Assembly (NCBI GenBank): GCA_022843175.1
Contig: JALHOE010000067.1
Location: 1-40,655, forward strand
Direction of reading: 5' to 3'
DNA: 40,655 bases
Origin: Deltaproteobacteria bacterium
Lineage (GTDB): Bacteria; Myxococcota_A; Polyangia; Polyangiales; JADJMO01
In this document: one piece after another, positions 7,301-16,816 of the stretch
Numbering within the stretch: position 1 is the stretch's first letter
Layout: the number at the start of each line of letters is the position of its first letter
Program-made: the position numbers and the translations under genes
Notes under the pieces: model-generated
The model's database searches: none
Told to the model about the DNA's origin: nothing
What the model saw: only the letters and a program-made list of their open reading frames with translations

Positions 7301-8107
7301 ATGTCCGCGCGTCGCTGGATTCTGGTCTCGGGGGTGGTCGCGCTCACCGGCCTCGTCGTGCGTCGTGCCCACGCCGTCCGCGATCCGAGCGAGCTCTCGG
7401 TCGGGGGTTCGGCGGGCGCGCACGACGCGCACATCGCCTGCGGCCCCGATGTCCGGGTGCGGCACGCGAGCGGTGGCGTCCACTACGAGCGGCTGTTCGA
7501 GCAAGAGCCCGGGCGGGGCGCGACGCTCGACGTCCGGGCAGGCCTCGGGAGCACCGCCATCACCGCGGTCAGCGACACCGACAGCAGCGCCAACGCCAGG
7601 ATGCTCGAGGCGAACGAGAGCGGCCGCACCCATATCCTGGTCACCGGACAGGCGCTCGGCGGCTGGGACTGGCGCACCTTCGCGATCCGCGGCGGGGTCG
7701 GCTTGTTCGGCCTCTCGGCGCTGACCGACCAGAACCGCCGGTTCCAGTCGAAGTACTACCCCCTGCCCGCCCTCGACATGCGCATCGGCAAGCGCACCGG
7801 CTTCCGCGGCAACCTGGGGGTCGGTGCGCCGCCGGTCCCGGGGCTCATCCGCTGGTACTCGGTCTACGGCATTCTCGCCTATCGCTTCAAAGAGGGCGGC
7901 GACGTCTCCGTCGGCAACATCACGACGTTCGGCGGCACGCTCGATCAGCGCAATGGCTTCTTCTTCAGCGGCATGTTCCCCATCACCGAGAACGTCCACG
8001 TGGGCGGGTTCGCCCTGATCGGCCCCGACGAGTACTCGAAGCTCAACGGCTTCAACTGGACGGCCGGCGGCGCGGTGCGACTGATGCTCGACGCGCCGGA
8101 GGACTGA
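7301..8107 (+). CDS. Secreted protein, probably outer-membrane beta-rich
   Basis: A 268-residue protein with a signal peptide (MSARRWILVSGVVALTGLVV...AHA, cleavage near residue 25). The rest is rich in alternating hydrophobic and glycine segments (IRGGVGLFGLSAL, RGNLGVGAPPVPGLIRWYSVYGILAY, NVHVGGFALIG) and ends near GAVRLMLDAPED. This pattern suits a small beta-barrel or beta-sandwich in the outer membrane. I recognise no family. A TAGGGC hexamer preceded by TGC (7282-7290) ends ten bases before the ATG and may be an extended -10 giving a very short leader. The gene ends 13 bp from the convergent hydrolase gene. Confidence 0.6.
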   Translation: MSARRWILVSGVVALTGLVVRRAHAVRDPSELSVGGSAGAHDAHIACGPDVRVRHASGGVHYERLFEQEPGRGATLDVRAGLGSTAITAVSDTDSSANARMLEANESGRTHILVTGQALGGWDWRTFAIRGGVGLFGLSALTDQNRRFQSKYYPLPALDMRIGKRTGFRGNLGVGAPPVPGLIRWYSVYGILAYRFKEGGDVSVGNITTFGGTLDQRNGFFFSGMFPITENVHVGGFALIGPDEYSKLNGFNWTAGGAVRLMLDAPED

Positions 8108-8120
8108 GGCTCCGCCCCCT

Positions 8121-10169
8121 TCAGTTCGGGCAGGGCGTACCGAGCGGCGCCGGGGCGGGGACCGTGGCCACGCCGGTCTTGAGGAACGACTCGAAGAAGC
8201 AGCCGTACTGGTACTGCACCTCGTCGCGCTGCGTGTAGATCGCGTGCGGATCGTAGACGCCGTCGCCCTCGTATTGCACGACCACGCCGGTGTACGGCGA
8301 GAGCGACTTGAGGTTGTTCCTCACCGGATACCCGATGATGCCGGACAGCCCGTCGAGCGCGAGGACCTGCTGCATCGTCGGCCACACCTCCTTGCCGGCC
8401 TGCTGGTGGCCGTAGGCGAGCGCGACGCTGTCGTAGACGAGGGTGGTGAAGTAGCTGTCGCCCTTGGCCACGGGCTCGTAGATCGGACGCACCGGGTGTT
8501 TGTCGAGCGGCCTGCGGGCGAGCCGCGGCATGTAGACCATCGGGTCCGAGGCCTCGATCGCGTGCTCGAGCACGTTGAGCATCGGGTGCATGAAGCTGAG
8601 CGTCGGCGCGCCGCCGATCAACCCCGCGACCAGGCCCGCGCCGTCGTCGTAGAGGCTCGTCTTGGTGATGAAATAGGACCAGTAGCCGCCGGCGCCGGTG
8701 GGGACGACAGCGCGGATGCGCGGCTCGATCGCGCCGATGATGTTGGTGTACATCCCGCCCATCGACTGGCCCATCGCCAACACCGGCTCGGCGCGGAACC
8801 GGTGCGCGGCCTCGCCGCTCGGGAGCGCCATGCCGGTGCAGGCCGCGACGACGTCCGGTGCGATCGCGAGCTCGAGGAGCGCGCTGAGGTAGAGCCGTTG
8901 CTCGAGCGCGCCCTGGCGGAATAGATCGCGCATCACCGCGAGGTTCGCGAGGTTGATGTACGCGATGTCCGACGCGCCGGGCAGACGCTCCGGGTTCACC
9001 GGGAACGCGCTGCCCGCCATGGCGAAGCCGTGCGCGGCGACGACGTGGGACGGCCCCTCGCCCTTGGTGTTGCAGCCGGTCTTGCCCTCCCAGGTGTCGC
9101 GATGGCCGTCGGGACACTTGGTGGGGTCGGCCTCGGGGCGCCAGCGGCCGCGATCGACCGGCGCGGTGCTGAACCCCCCCGAGCCGTGGAAGTACATGAC
9201 GAGCGGCCAGCCACCCGCGGGCATGGTGCCCTTGGGAATGGTGACGGTGATCGGGAACGTCTCGTCGCTCTGCTTCTTCGGGACGTCGCCCTCCATCACG
9301 AAGTAGCCGCCGGTGTCGTAGGGCGCCTTGCCGGGCTGGAACTGCGGCACCGTGAGCGTGCCGCGGAGCTCGCAGTAACGCGGGTGGGCGGCGCCGTCGT
9401 CGGGGTCGACCACGAGCTTGTCGATCTTCGCCTTGTGCGCGGCGAGCACCTTGTCGCTCATGGCGCCGAACTCGGCGGCGACGTCGCCGGTGGTGAAGAC
9501 GGTGGCGGCGGCGACGTCGGCGATGCCCTTCTGCGCGAGCGTCTCGAGGAGCGGCGCGTACAGCGCCTTCATCTCCGCGCCGCGCGCGCCCGCGGGGGTG
9601 CCGCCGCTCGCGAGCGTGGTCATCACCTCGCTCGCGTCGACGCCGAGCGCCTTGGTGATCACGAACGCGTATTTGCGGTTGCCGTGCAGGACGAACCCCG
9701 GCCGCGGCGCGACGCCGAGCACGTGGTCGGGCACGTAGTCGTCGGTCGGGAGCACGCTCGCGACCACGGGGAAGAGCCGACCGCGCTCGCTCGACGTCGG
9801 GTCGACGTCGATGAGCAGCACCGGCGACTTCGGGTCGGCGGCGATCACCTCTTCGACGTTGCGCGGCGCGAGCTCCTTGTCGAAGCGGAAATAGCCCGTG
9901 GGCATGACGGGGAAGCCCTTGCGCTCGGACGCGGCGACGCGGAGGTTCGCGACGAGACTCTTGTTGAGCGGGTTCGGGAACGACGCGCCGACCGGCTTGC
10001 CGTCGCGCAGGCGGAGGTCCGAGGGGTACGGGAAGTCCCAGAACGCAGCCTCGGTGGAGAGGTCTGCGTCGAGCTTGAACACCGCGCGCGGCTTGCTCGC
10101 CGCGGGCTGCTCCTCTTGGGAGGAGCACGCCATCGCCATCACCAACACCACGGCACTTCGGTAGTTCAC
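8121..10169 (-). CDS. Alpha/beta-hydrolase-fold lipoprotein
   Basis: A 682-residue lipoprotein. The signal peptide MNYRSAVVLVMAMAC has its lipobox Cys at 15. The N-terminal 300 residues resemble the N-terminal part of large bacterial lipase-like proteins (FDFPYPSDLR-like FWDFPYPSDLR, LNKSL, PVMPTGYFRFD). The catalytic half shows an oxyanion-type HGSGG (328-332) and the nucleophile elbow GQSMGG with S469. A plausible Asp/His pair lies near the C-terminus (YEGDGVYDPHAIY). An esterase or lipase acting on an envelope or external substrate is likely; the substrate is unknown. The start is GTG 10169. The fibro-slime gene ends nine bases upstream on the same strand, so the two probably form an operon and may act on the same surface material. 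Confidence 0.78.
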   Translation of the reverse strand: MNYRSAVVLVMAMACSSQEEQPAASKPRAVFKLDADLSTEAAFWDFPYPSDLRLRDGKPVGASFPNPLNKSLVANLRVAASERKGFPVMPTGYFRFDKELAPRNVEEVIAADPKSPVLLIDVDPTSSERGRLFPVVASVLPTDDYVPDHVLGVAPRPGFVLHGNRKYAFVITKALGVDASEVMTTLASGGTPAGARGAEMKALYAPLLETLAQKGIADVAAATVFTTGDVAAEFGAMSDKVLAAHKAKIDKLVVDPDDGAAHPRYCELRGTLTVPQFQPGKAPYDTGGYFVMEGDVPKKQSDETFPITVTIPKGTMPAGGWPLVMYFHGSGGFSTAPVDRGRWRPEADPTKCPDGHRDTWEGKTGCNTKGEGPSHVVAAHGFAMAGSAFPVNPERLPGASDIAYINLANLAVMRDLFRQGALEQRLYLSALLELAIAPDVVAACTGMALPSGEAAHRFRAEPVLAMGQSMGGMYTNIIGAIEPRIRAVVPTGAGGYWSYFITKTSLYDDGAGLVAGLIGGAPTLSFMHPMLNVLEHAIEASDPMVYMPRLARRPLDKHPVRPIYEPVAKGDSYFTTLVYDSVALAYGHQQAGKEVWPTMQQVLALDGLSGIIGYPVRNNLKSLSPYTGVVVQYEGDGVYDPHAIYTQRDEVQYQYGCFFESFLKTGVATVPAPAPLGTPCPN

Positions 10170-10178
10170 CCCTGCATT

Positions 10179-11009
10179 CTACTTGATGATCGGATTGCAG
10201 TTCGTGAACTCGATGTTGGTGTCGATGCGGAAGTGCGAGCCGTCGGTGTGCCGCTCGGCCTGAAAGACGCTGAGCGGGTAGGTCTTGCCCTTCTCGATCC
10301 CGAGCTCGGACGCGCGCATATCCAGGTTCACCGAGCCGGTCTGGGACGGGTGCACGCCGCCGAGGTCGATGGCGAGCTTGCCGTTGATGAACGTCCACAG
10401 GTCGTCGTCGCCGCTGAAGGTGAAGACCTCGCCTCCGCGGTAGACGAACTCGGTGTGCAGCTCGAACGTGAAGTGGAAGTTGTGGGCGCGCCCCTGGTTG
10501 CCGAAGCCCGAGCCGTCGATCGGGAAGAAGTCCGCGTCGTCGAAGGTGGAGATGCCGCCCGCGCCCTTCGTCATCGTGAGCTTGAAGCTCGACGCGATGT
10601 TCACGTCGGTCACGGTGCGGAACCACTGATCGAACGTGGCCTTGGAGGTGACGAACATCGCGCCGGTCTTGACGAACACGGGCTTGCTGTCGGCGCCGAG
10701 GTTGACGGCGACGATGCCCTTCTCGCCGTCGCCGGTGTACTTCTCGAAGTCGGGGTGGTCGTCCTTGAAGTCGCGCACGGTGCCGGTCAGGTTTGGACCG
10801 CAGCCCGCGTCGCCGTCGGTGCGCGCGGCGACGTCGTCGGCGTTGCCGTCGAGGTGGAAGTCCGTGTCCCCGCCTCCGGAGCCGGAGTCGGAGGCGGAGT
10901 CGCCCCCCATGGAGCTGTCGGCCGTGCCGTTGAGGTCGTCGACCTGGCCACCGTCGGCGGAGCCGCATCCCGCGGCGGCGTAGAGGACGAGCGCGAGCAT
11001 GCTCCGCAT
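10179..11009 (-). CDS. Fibro-slime domain lipoprotein
   Basis: A 276-residue lipoprotein: [15 protein letters not shown] with lipobox Cys 15, then a low-complexity Ser/Gly/Asp linker to about residue 60, then a fibro-slime/PA14-like domain. Recognisable parts are [33 protein letters not shown], the signature [21 protein letters not shown], and a C-terminal RTDGSHFRI-like [11 protein letters not shown]. The domain is found in cellulosome-associated and slime-related surface proteins and is a carbohydrate-binding candidate. An alternative ATG three codons in is possible. It is the promoter-proximal gene of the pair with the hydrolase lipoprotein. Confidence 0.85.
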   Translation of the reverse strand: MRSMLALVLYAAAGCGSADGGQVDDLNGTADSSMGGDSASDSGSGGGDTDFHLDGNADDVAARTDGDAGCGPNLTGTVRDFKDDHPDFEKYTGDGEKGIVAVNLGADSKPVFVKTGAMFVTSKATFDQWFRTVTDVNIASSFKLTMTKGAGGISTFDDADFFPIDGSGFGNQGRAHNFHFTFELHTEFVYRGGEVFTFSGDDDLWTFINGKLAIDLGGVHPSQTGSVNLDMRASELGIEKGKTYPLSVFQAERHTDGSHFRIDTNIEFTNCNPIIK

Positions 11010-11056
11010 GCCGCCAGTCTACGGGACCGGCGGCGCATCGCACCCCCCCCGTTCGC

Positions 11057-11455
11057 TCACGGCGAGGTTGCGAGCAGGTGCACGTGGGTGTCGACGACGT
11101 GCTTGAACCCCCGCACGCGGCCGCGGCCGTCGAAGCTCCACACGTGGATCTCGTAGTCGCTGAAGTGCTTCCCGGTCGGCCGGTAGGTGGCCTCGACCCT
11201 CAGGATCGCCGCGACCTGATCGCCCCCCACGAGGAGGTTCTCGACCTCGAACCGGGTGAACTCGGCGTCCCTCCCGATGCGCTGGAAGAACGCGAGCACG
11301 TGCTCTCGGCCGCGGCCCGGCTTGAGATAGGGAATGCCGTGGTCGACCGAGTCGTGCTCCCACTCGATGTCCTCGGCGAGCCGCTCCATGATCGCGGGCA
11401 CATCGCCTCGGCCAAACGCTCCGTAGATCTCCTTCACGACGTCCAGATTGCTCAT
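11057..11455 (-). CDS. SnoaL-like / NTF2-fold protein
   Basis: A 132-residue cytoplasmic protein with the SnoaL/ketosteroid-isomerase-like pattern: NLDVVKEIYGAFGRGDVPAIM, LAEDIEWEH, a central strand run (FTRFEVENLLVGGDQVAAILRVEATY) and a C-terminal YEIHVWSFDGRGRVRGFKHVVDT. Proteins of this fold include isomerases, cyclases and hydrolases acting on small hydrophobic molecules; here the substrate cannot be inferred. An excellent Shine-Dalgarno (AGGGAGGAG, about seven bases before ATG 11455) fixes the start. The frame continues far upstream through the neighbouring lipoprotein gene, which is not coding in this frame. Confidence 0.85.
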   Translation of the reverse strand: MSNLDVVKEIYGAFGRGDVPAIMERLAEDIEWEHDSVDHGIPYLKPGRGREHVLAFFQRIGRDAEFTRFEVENLLVGGDQVAAILRVEATYRPTGKHFSDYEIHVWSFDGRGRVRGFKHVVDTHVHLLATSP

Positions 11456-11514
11456 CGGGGTTCTCCTCCCTGTCACCCCCCTACGAGGCGGCCGTCGAAA
11501 CGGATCGGTCGCGC

Positions 11515-12408
11515 TCAGGGGCAGCCGCACCCTGCGGTCTTGCACGTGAGCTTCACCGAGAACGTGTAGTCCCCCTCGTCGTCGAACGCGCTCGAGCCCT
11601 CGACGGTCACGACGTACCAACCGTCGCGCGGCGCGGTGTACGACTTGGCGTGCGAGGTCTTGTTGTAGGCGCAGAAGGCGAGCGTGGAGCACGCGGTGAC
11701 GTCGCAGCCGCTGTTCTCGATGATCTTGAGCGTGCCGTTCCAGCTGAAGCCGGACGAGCTGCACGGCGACGCCGTGGTGAGCACGAGATCGATGATGTCG
11801 CCCGCCTGGAGCCATATCCGGTAGGCGTGGTCGGCGTTGGCGTCCCAGCAGGCAGAGCCCGACTCGTCGAACTTGTTGCTCGCGCTGCACAGGTTGTCGC
11901 TGATCCGGTAGCCGGTGCCGGTCGACGCCGGGACACGGCCGATCGTGCGCGCGTTGGCGCAACCGCTGCGGTTCTCGGTGCCGGTCGCGCATCCGCGGAC
12001 GGCGCAGGAGCCCGCGTCCACGCTGGTGTCGACGACCACGCCCGTGTCCGCCGTGCCCGTATCCACGGGAGTCGTGTCGGCGACCGCGGTGTCGGCGACC
12101 GCGGTGTCGGCGACCGCGGTGTCGGCGACCGCGGTGTCGGCGACCGCGGTGTCGGCGACCGCGGTGTCGGCGACCGCGGTGTCCGCGCCGATCGTGCTGT
12201 CCGCGGCGCCGTCGATCGTGGCGTCCACCGCGCCCTCGGCGGCGCTCCCGCTGTCGTCGCTCGCGACGTCGGGCGTGCTGCCCTCCTCGATCGCGGAATC
12301 GCCGCCGCCGCTGTCCCTCGCCGCCGATCGCACCGGCTCGTCGACACCGACAGCACACCCACCGATCGCGGCGCAGAGCAGGACTGCTGCAAATTTCACG
12401 GCTCGCAT
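11515..12408 (-). CDS. Lipoprotein with DTAVA repeats and PPC-like domain
   Basis: A 297-residue lipoprotein: MRAVKFAAVLLCAAIGGC with lipobox Cys 18. A long Asp/Ala/Thr/Ser-rich linker follows (to about residue 130) and includes seven identical ADTAV pentapeptides. The C-terminal 160 residues (NRSGCANARTIGRV ... YRIWLQAGDIIDLVLTT ... GWYVVTVEGSSAF ... YTFSVKLTC) look like a bacterial pre-peptidase C-terminal (PPC)-type beta-sandwich with several cysteines. Such modules are usually extracellular and carbohydrate- or surface-associated. The linker probably holds the domain away from the membrane. The start is the only ATG before the signal peptide. The frame stays open into the divergent upstream gene, which is a shadow. 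Confidence 0.78.
   Translation of the reverse strand: MRAVKFAAVLLCAAIGGCAVGVDEPVRSAARDSGGGDSAIEEGSTPDVASDDSGSAAEGAVDATIDGAADSTIGADTAVADTAVADTAVADTAVADTAVADTAVADTAVADTTPVDTGTADTGVVVDTSVDAGSCAVRGCATGTENRSGCANARTIGRVPASTGTGYRISDNLCSASNKFDESGSACWDANADHAYRIWLQAGDIIDLVLTTASPCSSSGFSWNGTLKIIENSGCDVTACSTLAFCAYNKTSHAKSYTAPRDGWYVVTVEGSSAFDDEGDYTFSVKLTCKTAGCGCP
12074..12178. repeat. Seven identical 15-bp tandem repeats in a lipoprotein gene
   Basis: The unit GTGTCGGCGACCGCG occurs seven times without a single difference, in frame with the minus-strand lipoprotein gene, encoding (ADTAV)7 in its linker. Because the unit is five codons, slippage would change linker length without breaking the frame. A degenerate eighth unit (GTGTCCGCGCCGATC) follows at 12179. 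Confidence 0.97.
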
Positions 12409-12491
12409 CTTCACACGCGATCGGTCGCAAGCAACGCGCAGTACGTCCACACGTGTAGAAGGCCGCCCGCGCTGTCGCACGAGACCTGTCT

Positions 12492-12516
12492 CGGTCTTTC
12501 GCGGTCTTTCACCGCG
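12492..12516. promoter_or_regulatory. Phased direct repeat and inverted repeat
   Basis: In the 144-bp divergent gap, CGGTCTTTC occurs at 12492-12500 and 12502-12510, exactly one helical turn apart. The second copy is part of an inverted repeat CGCGGT-CTTTC-ACCGCG (12500-12516). This looks like an operator serving the divergent genes 11515-12408 and 12553-13173. A separate 8-bp palindrome ACACGTGT lies at 12449-12456. Confidence 0.4.
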
Positions 12517-12552
12517 ACGCCGCGTGCAGCGGGCTGAGGTAGCGTTGTCGAC

Positions 12553-13173
12553 ATGAAGCGGCTCGCGCTCGTGCTCCTCGTCGGCCTCGCTCTCGCGCCC
12601 GCGTGCAAGCACTCGGACGGCTCCGACATCGAGAAGGACTCGCCGAAGCCCCCGAAGAAGAAGAAGGAGCCGGAGCCGGAGAAGTCGCTCAAGGAGCCGA
12701 AGAAGCACCGCGCGTCGCACGCCGCGTGCAGCAGGGCCGACACGCCTCCGAGCGGCGCCGTCACGTTCGGCCCGAAGTTGCCGACGCCCAAGGGCCCCGC
12801 CTGCAAGAGCAAGGCGGACTGCACCGACAAGGCCAACGGCCGCTGCGCGGTCGGCTTCTGCACCTACGACCACTGCTACGAGGACAAGGACTGCGGCAAG
12901 GGCTCGTGCGAGTGCGTCCAGGAAGGCGTGCGGGGCTATTTCTGCAAGGCGGGCGACTGCGCCGTCGACGCCGACTGCGGCGCCGGCAACTACTGCTCGC
13001 CCACCTGGGGCATGTCGTGCGGCGCCTTCACCGGCGTCATCGGGTACTACTGCCACACCAAGAAGGACGAGTGCACCGACGACGACGAGTGCACGGAGAA
13101 CGGCAAGGGCTACTGCGCCTACGACAACGACAAGGGCCGGTGGCGCTGCGGGTACGGCCATTGCGTCGGCTGA
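12553..13173 (+). CDS. Cys-rich lipoprotein
   Basis: A 206-residue protein with signal peptide MKRLALVLLVGLALAPAC (lipobox Cys 18), a Lys/Glu/Pro-rich linker (about 28-58), then a cysteine-rich region with repeated C-x-x-x-x-x-C units such as CKSKADC, CYEDKDC, CAVDADC and CTDDDEC, each followed by G-x-x-C-type segments. Repeating Cys patterns of this kind are widespread in myxobacterial surface proteins and suggest small disulfide-bonded EGF-like modules. No enzyme motif is seen. A weak -10-like TAGCGT (12540-12545) lies seven bases before the ATG. It is divergent from the DTAVA-repeat lipoprotein and followed 91 bp later by the extensin-like gene. Confidence 0.72.
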   Translation: MKRLALVLLVGLALAPACKHSDGSDIEKDSPKPPKKKKEPEPEKSLKEPKKHRASHAACSRADTPPSGAVTFGPKLPTPKGPACKSKADCTDKANGRCAVGFCTYDHCYEDKDCGKGSCECVQEGVRGYFCKAGDCAVDADCGAGNYCSPTWGMSCGAFTGVIGYYCHTKKDECTDDDECTENGKGYCAYDNDKGRWRCGYGHCVG

Positions 13174-13264
13174 TCGCCCCGGGCGAGGAGCGCGGTGCGA
13201 TCGTGTCGTACCCGGGGAATCACGAACGGCCCAAGCTCGTTCCCGAGCCGGGGTCCAAAGGGCA

Positions 13265-14017
13265 GTGCGCGTCCTCTTCGCGATCATCCTCCTCGGCTGC
13301 ACCTCGCCGCCGGCCCCGGGGCCGAAGGCCGGAAAGTCCCACCCGCCCCGCGTCCTGCCCGCCGCCGCCACCGCGGCCGCCGAGCCCTCCAAGCCAAGGA
13401 GCCCGTTCGCGTACGCGAACATCGACCCCGCCGACGACTACACCGTCGGCCCGCCCGACGTGCGCTCGACCTGCGAGGCCGACCTCGCCGCCGCGGGGAT
13501 CAAGTTCACCACCGCGTCGCTCCCCATTCACACCGCGAAGAAGATCACCTGCGGCGCGCCGCAGGTCGTGATGTACCGCGGGAGCCCGGCCAAGATCGCG
13601 TATCAGCCCTCGGTGATGATCACCTGCACGATGGCGCTCGCGCTCGCGCGCTTCGAGACGATCGTGCAGGACGAAGCGCAAAAGACCTTCGGCAAACGCG
13701 TGGCGAAGATCCAACACGTCGGCACCTACGCCTGCCGCGAGATGGCCGCCTACAAGGGCTGGGTCAGCGAGCACAGTTACGCCAACGCGATCGACCTCAC
13801 CCAGTTCGTGCTGGAGGACGGCCGCACGGTCGACGTGCTCAAGCACTTCATGAAGGAGGGCACCAAGCAGGCCACCTTCCTCCGGGCCGTCACCCGTCGT
13901 GCCTTCGACGAAGAGGTGTTCTCGAGCGTGCTCACGCCGTTCTTCGACAAACTGCACGCCAACCACTTCCACATCGACCTCGCGCGCTTTCGCACGGACG
14001 GCGCTCAGGGATCGTGA
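13265..14017 (+). CDS. Extensin-like (D-Ala-carboxypeptidase-like fold) lipoprotein
   Basis: A 250-residue lipoprotein starting at GTG; MRVLFAIILLGC gives lipobox Cys 12. After a Pro/Ala linker comes the extensin-like C-terminal domain: LAAAGIKF, a Cys pair in the core (C96, C121), TYACREM, the metal/active-site-like SEHSYANAIDL with H170 and D177, and KLHANHFHID with H231, H234 and H236. The fold is related to LAS metallopeptidases that act on peptidoglycan peptides, so a cell-wall role is plausible; activity is not proven for the family. Its last 13 bases overlap the convergent PQQ-like gene. Confidence 0.82.
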   Translation: MRVLFAIILLGCTSPPAPGPKAGKSHPPRVLPAAATAAAEPSKPRSPFAYANIDPADDYTVGPPDVRSTCEADLAAAGIKFTTASLPIHTAKKITCGAPQVVMYRGSPAKIAYQPSVMITCTMALALARFETIVQDEAQKTFGKRVAKIQHVGTYACREMAAYKGWVSEHSYANAIDLTQFVLEDGRTVDVLKHFMKEGTKQATFLRAVTRRAFDEEVFSSVLTPFFDKLHANHFHIDLARFRTDGAQGS

Positions 14018-15237
14018 AAGCGGAGCTTGCCGGTGGCGGCCTCGTAGACGTGCACGTGCTCCACCGACGACTCGTGCCCACGGAGGATCACGGCGTCGGC
14101 GCGTAGCTCGAGCTCCACCCGGTTGTGATACTTGCTGTGCGCGATCGGCGGCAGCTTCGTCTCGCCGGTCCACAGGAGCGAGCCGTCGCGCTTGTTGAGT
14201 CCGAGCACGTCGACGCCGGTCGCGATGATGTTGTGCCGTGCGACGATCAAACGATCGCCGCTCGCGACGGCGACCGCGAAGTGCTCCGGCCACTTCGGCT
14301 TGTGCGACCACTCGAGCTTGCCGCTCGGCGCGTAGAAGCGCACCTCGGGCTCCGCCGCGATCAGCCCCGCGAGCGCGCCCGACGCGTCCTCGATGAAGTC
14401 GGTGAGCTCGTCCTCGATGCGCGCGACCTCCTTGCCGTCGGAGAGCCGCACGACGACGGCGCGCCGCGGGCGCGACCCGACGCCGAAGGAGACCGAGCCG
14501 AGCATGACGTGGTGGCGCGAGGCCGCGATCAGGGAGAAGCGCGAATACGGCGGATCGGTCGGCTTCGCGAGCGTGACGACCGCGTGCATCGTCTCGACGC
14601 CGGTCGGACCGTGGCAGCGCACCTCGTAGTCCGGCGGGGAGTGCTGCGCGAAGCAGAACCCGCCGGCGATCGGGAGGAGCGCGCGGCTGTATTCGTTGGC
14701 CCGCCCCTCGAGGGCCCCCTTCGCGGTGTACCTCCCCGACGTCGCGAGGGCCGCGAGGTCGAGGATGATCAGCTCGCTGCCCGAGCGCAGCACCGCGTGG
14801 TCGTCGACCCCGAGGACCTCGTCGATCGCGACCGTCGTCGTGAGCTTCCGCGCGACCCCGTCGGACTTGGTGACGACGACGACCTCGGACCCCTCGATGA
14901 GCACCACGTAGGTCTTGGTGGTGGTCAGCACGCGCGACGCGGTCTTCCGTGACCACAGCGTCTTGCCGGTCGCGAGCTCGAACGCGTGGAGCTCGGCGTC
15001 GTCGTAGAGCACGTACGCGGCGCGGTCGTCGGTCGCCTCTTCGCGCACCTTGTTCGGCCGCAGCGGGAACACGACCTCGCCGGTCCGCGCTTCGACGATG
15101 CGCCCGTGCAGGCTCACCCGCGAGCTCGCGACCGTCGGGGTCGGCGCTGCGTCGACGGGGGGCGTCGGGTCCTTCTTCACCGTCACCGGCTCACGCTTGC
15201 ACGCGGCGAGGAGGGCGAGCGCGAAGAGGACCCGCAC
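14005..15237 (-). CDS. PQQ-like beta-propeller lipoprotein
   Basis: A 410-residue lipoprotein: MRVLFALALLAAC, lipobox Cys 13, from a GTG start. The body repeats short blade motifs typical of PQQ-like propellers: HAFELATGKTLWSR, GSELIILDLAAL, VRFYAPSGKLEWSHK, DVLGLNKRDGSLLWTGE and HVYEAATGKLRF. Such propellers often serve as scaffolds (as in BamB) rather than enzymes. The first six residues and 17 of the first 18 bases match the start of the adjacent extensin-like gene, so the two signal peptides may share an origin. Its start is two bases from the stop of the upstream ychF, implying cotranscription. Confidence 0.8.
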   Translation of the reverse strand: MRVLFALALLAACKREPVTVKKDPTPPVDAAPTPTVASSRVSLHGRIVEARTGEVVFPLRPNKVREEATDDRAAYVLYDDAELHAFELATGKTLWSRKTASRVLTTTKTYVVLIEGSEVVVVTKSDGVARKLTTTVAIDEVLGVDDHAVLRSGSELIILDLAALATSGRYTAKGALEGRANEYSRALLPIAGGFCFAQHSPPDYEVRCHGPTGVETMHAVVTLAKPTDPPYSRFSLIAASRHHVMLGSVSFGVGSRPRRAVVVRLSDGKEVARIEDELTDFIEDASGALAGLIAAEPEVRFYAPSGKLEWSHKPKWPEHFAVAVASGDRLIVARHNIIATGVDVLGLNKRDGSLLWTGETKLPPIAHSKYHNRVELELRADAVILRGHESSVEHVHVYEAATGKLRFHDP

Positions 15238-15239
15238 GG

Positions 15240-16352
<1,113 letters not shown>

Positions 16353-16457
16353 GGCGCGCTCCGGCTAGCACTGCGCGGAGGGATACGAAAGAGCGGGTCG
16401 GCCCTTGTGCCGCGACCGAGGGCGGTGTTTTCTTTCGTTCATTCCGGGGGTTGTTCG

Positions 16458-16814
16458 ATGACGAAGTCCGAGATCGTCGCCGCCGTTTACGGCAAGGTGG
16501 GCGGGTTTTCGAAGAAAGAAGCGGCCGACATCGTCGAGCTCGTCTTCGAGACCGTCAAAGAGACGCTCGGGCGCGGCGAGAAGATCAAAATCAGCGGGTT
16601 CGGCAATTTCGTCCTCCGAGACAAGCGCCAGCGCCGCGGCCGCAACCCCCAAACGGGCGAGCCGCTCACCATCACCGAGCGCCGCGTCCTCACCTTCAAG
16701 GCCAGCCAAATTCTTAAAGCGATCCTCAATCCGGACGATCTCGAGGAGCACGAAGCGTTGCTCGCAGAGACGCGTAACGCACGCACCAACGGGCACTCCA
16801 ACGAAGCGGAGTAG
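16458..16814 (+). CDS. ihfA: Integration host factor alpha subunit
   Basis: A 118-residue HU/IHF family protein: [28 protein letters not shown], then [23 protein letters not shown] (the beta-arm tip) and [11 protein letters not shown]. The wording matches IhfA more than HU. About 20 residues ([14 protein letters not shown]...) extend beyond the usual end and are acidic and polar. IHF bends DNA in replication, recombination and sigma-54 promoters. A G-run (16446-16450) serves as Shine-Dalgarno. A possible promoter is TTGTGC (16405-16410) with TTTTCT (16428-16433) at 17-bp spacing. The MerR gene starts two bases after the stop, a gene pair seen in many delta-proteobacterial relatives. Confidence 0.93.
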   Translation: MTKSEIVAAVYGKVGGFSKKEAADIVELVFETVKETLGRGEKIKISGFGNFVLRDKRQRRGRNPQTGEPLTITERRVLTFKASQILKAILNPDDLEEHEALLAETRNARTNGHSNEAE

Positions 16815-16816
16815 AA

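Noticed and set aside
8121-11009. Polysaccharide or cellulosome gene cluster
   Set aside because: One fibro-slime domain and one hydrolase are not enough; no dockerin, cohesin or glycosyltransferase is present.
7945-11043. A very long open frame on the minus strand (about 1030 codons)
   Set aside because: It is Arg/Ala-rich throughout and runs in another frame over the hydrolase and fibro-slime genes, which have clear domains. It is an artefact of high GC.
12074-12178. CRISPR-like array
   Set aside because: The 15-bp units are contiguous with no spacers and in frame inside a lipoprotein gene.
13220-14956. Long minus-strand frame opposite the extensin-like gene
   Set aside because: It shows no signal peptide or domain, and both genes it covers are well supported. 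It is a GC-driven shadow.
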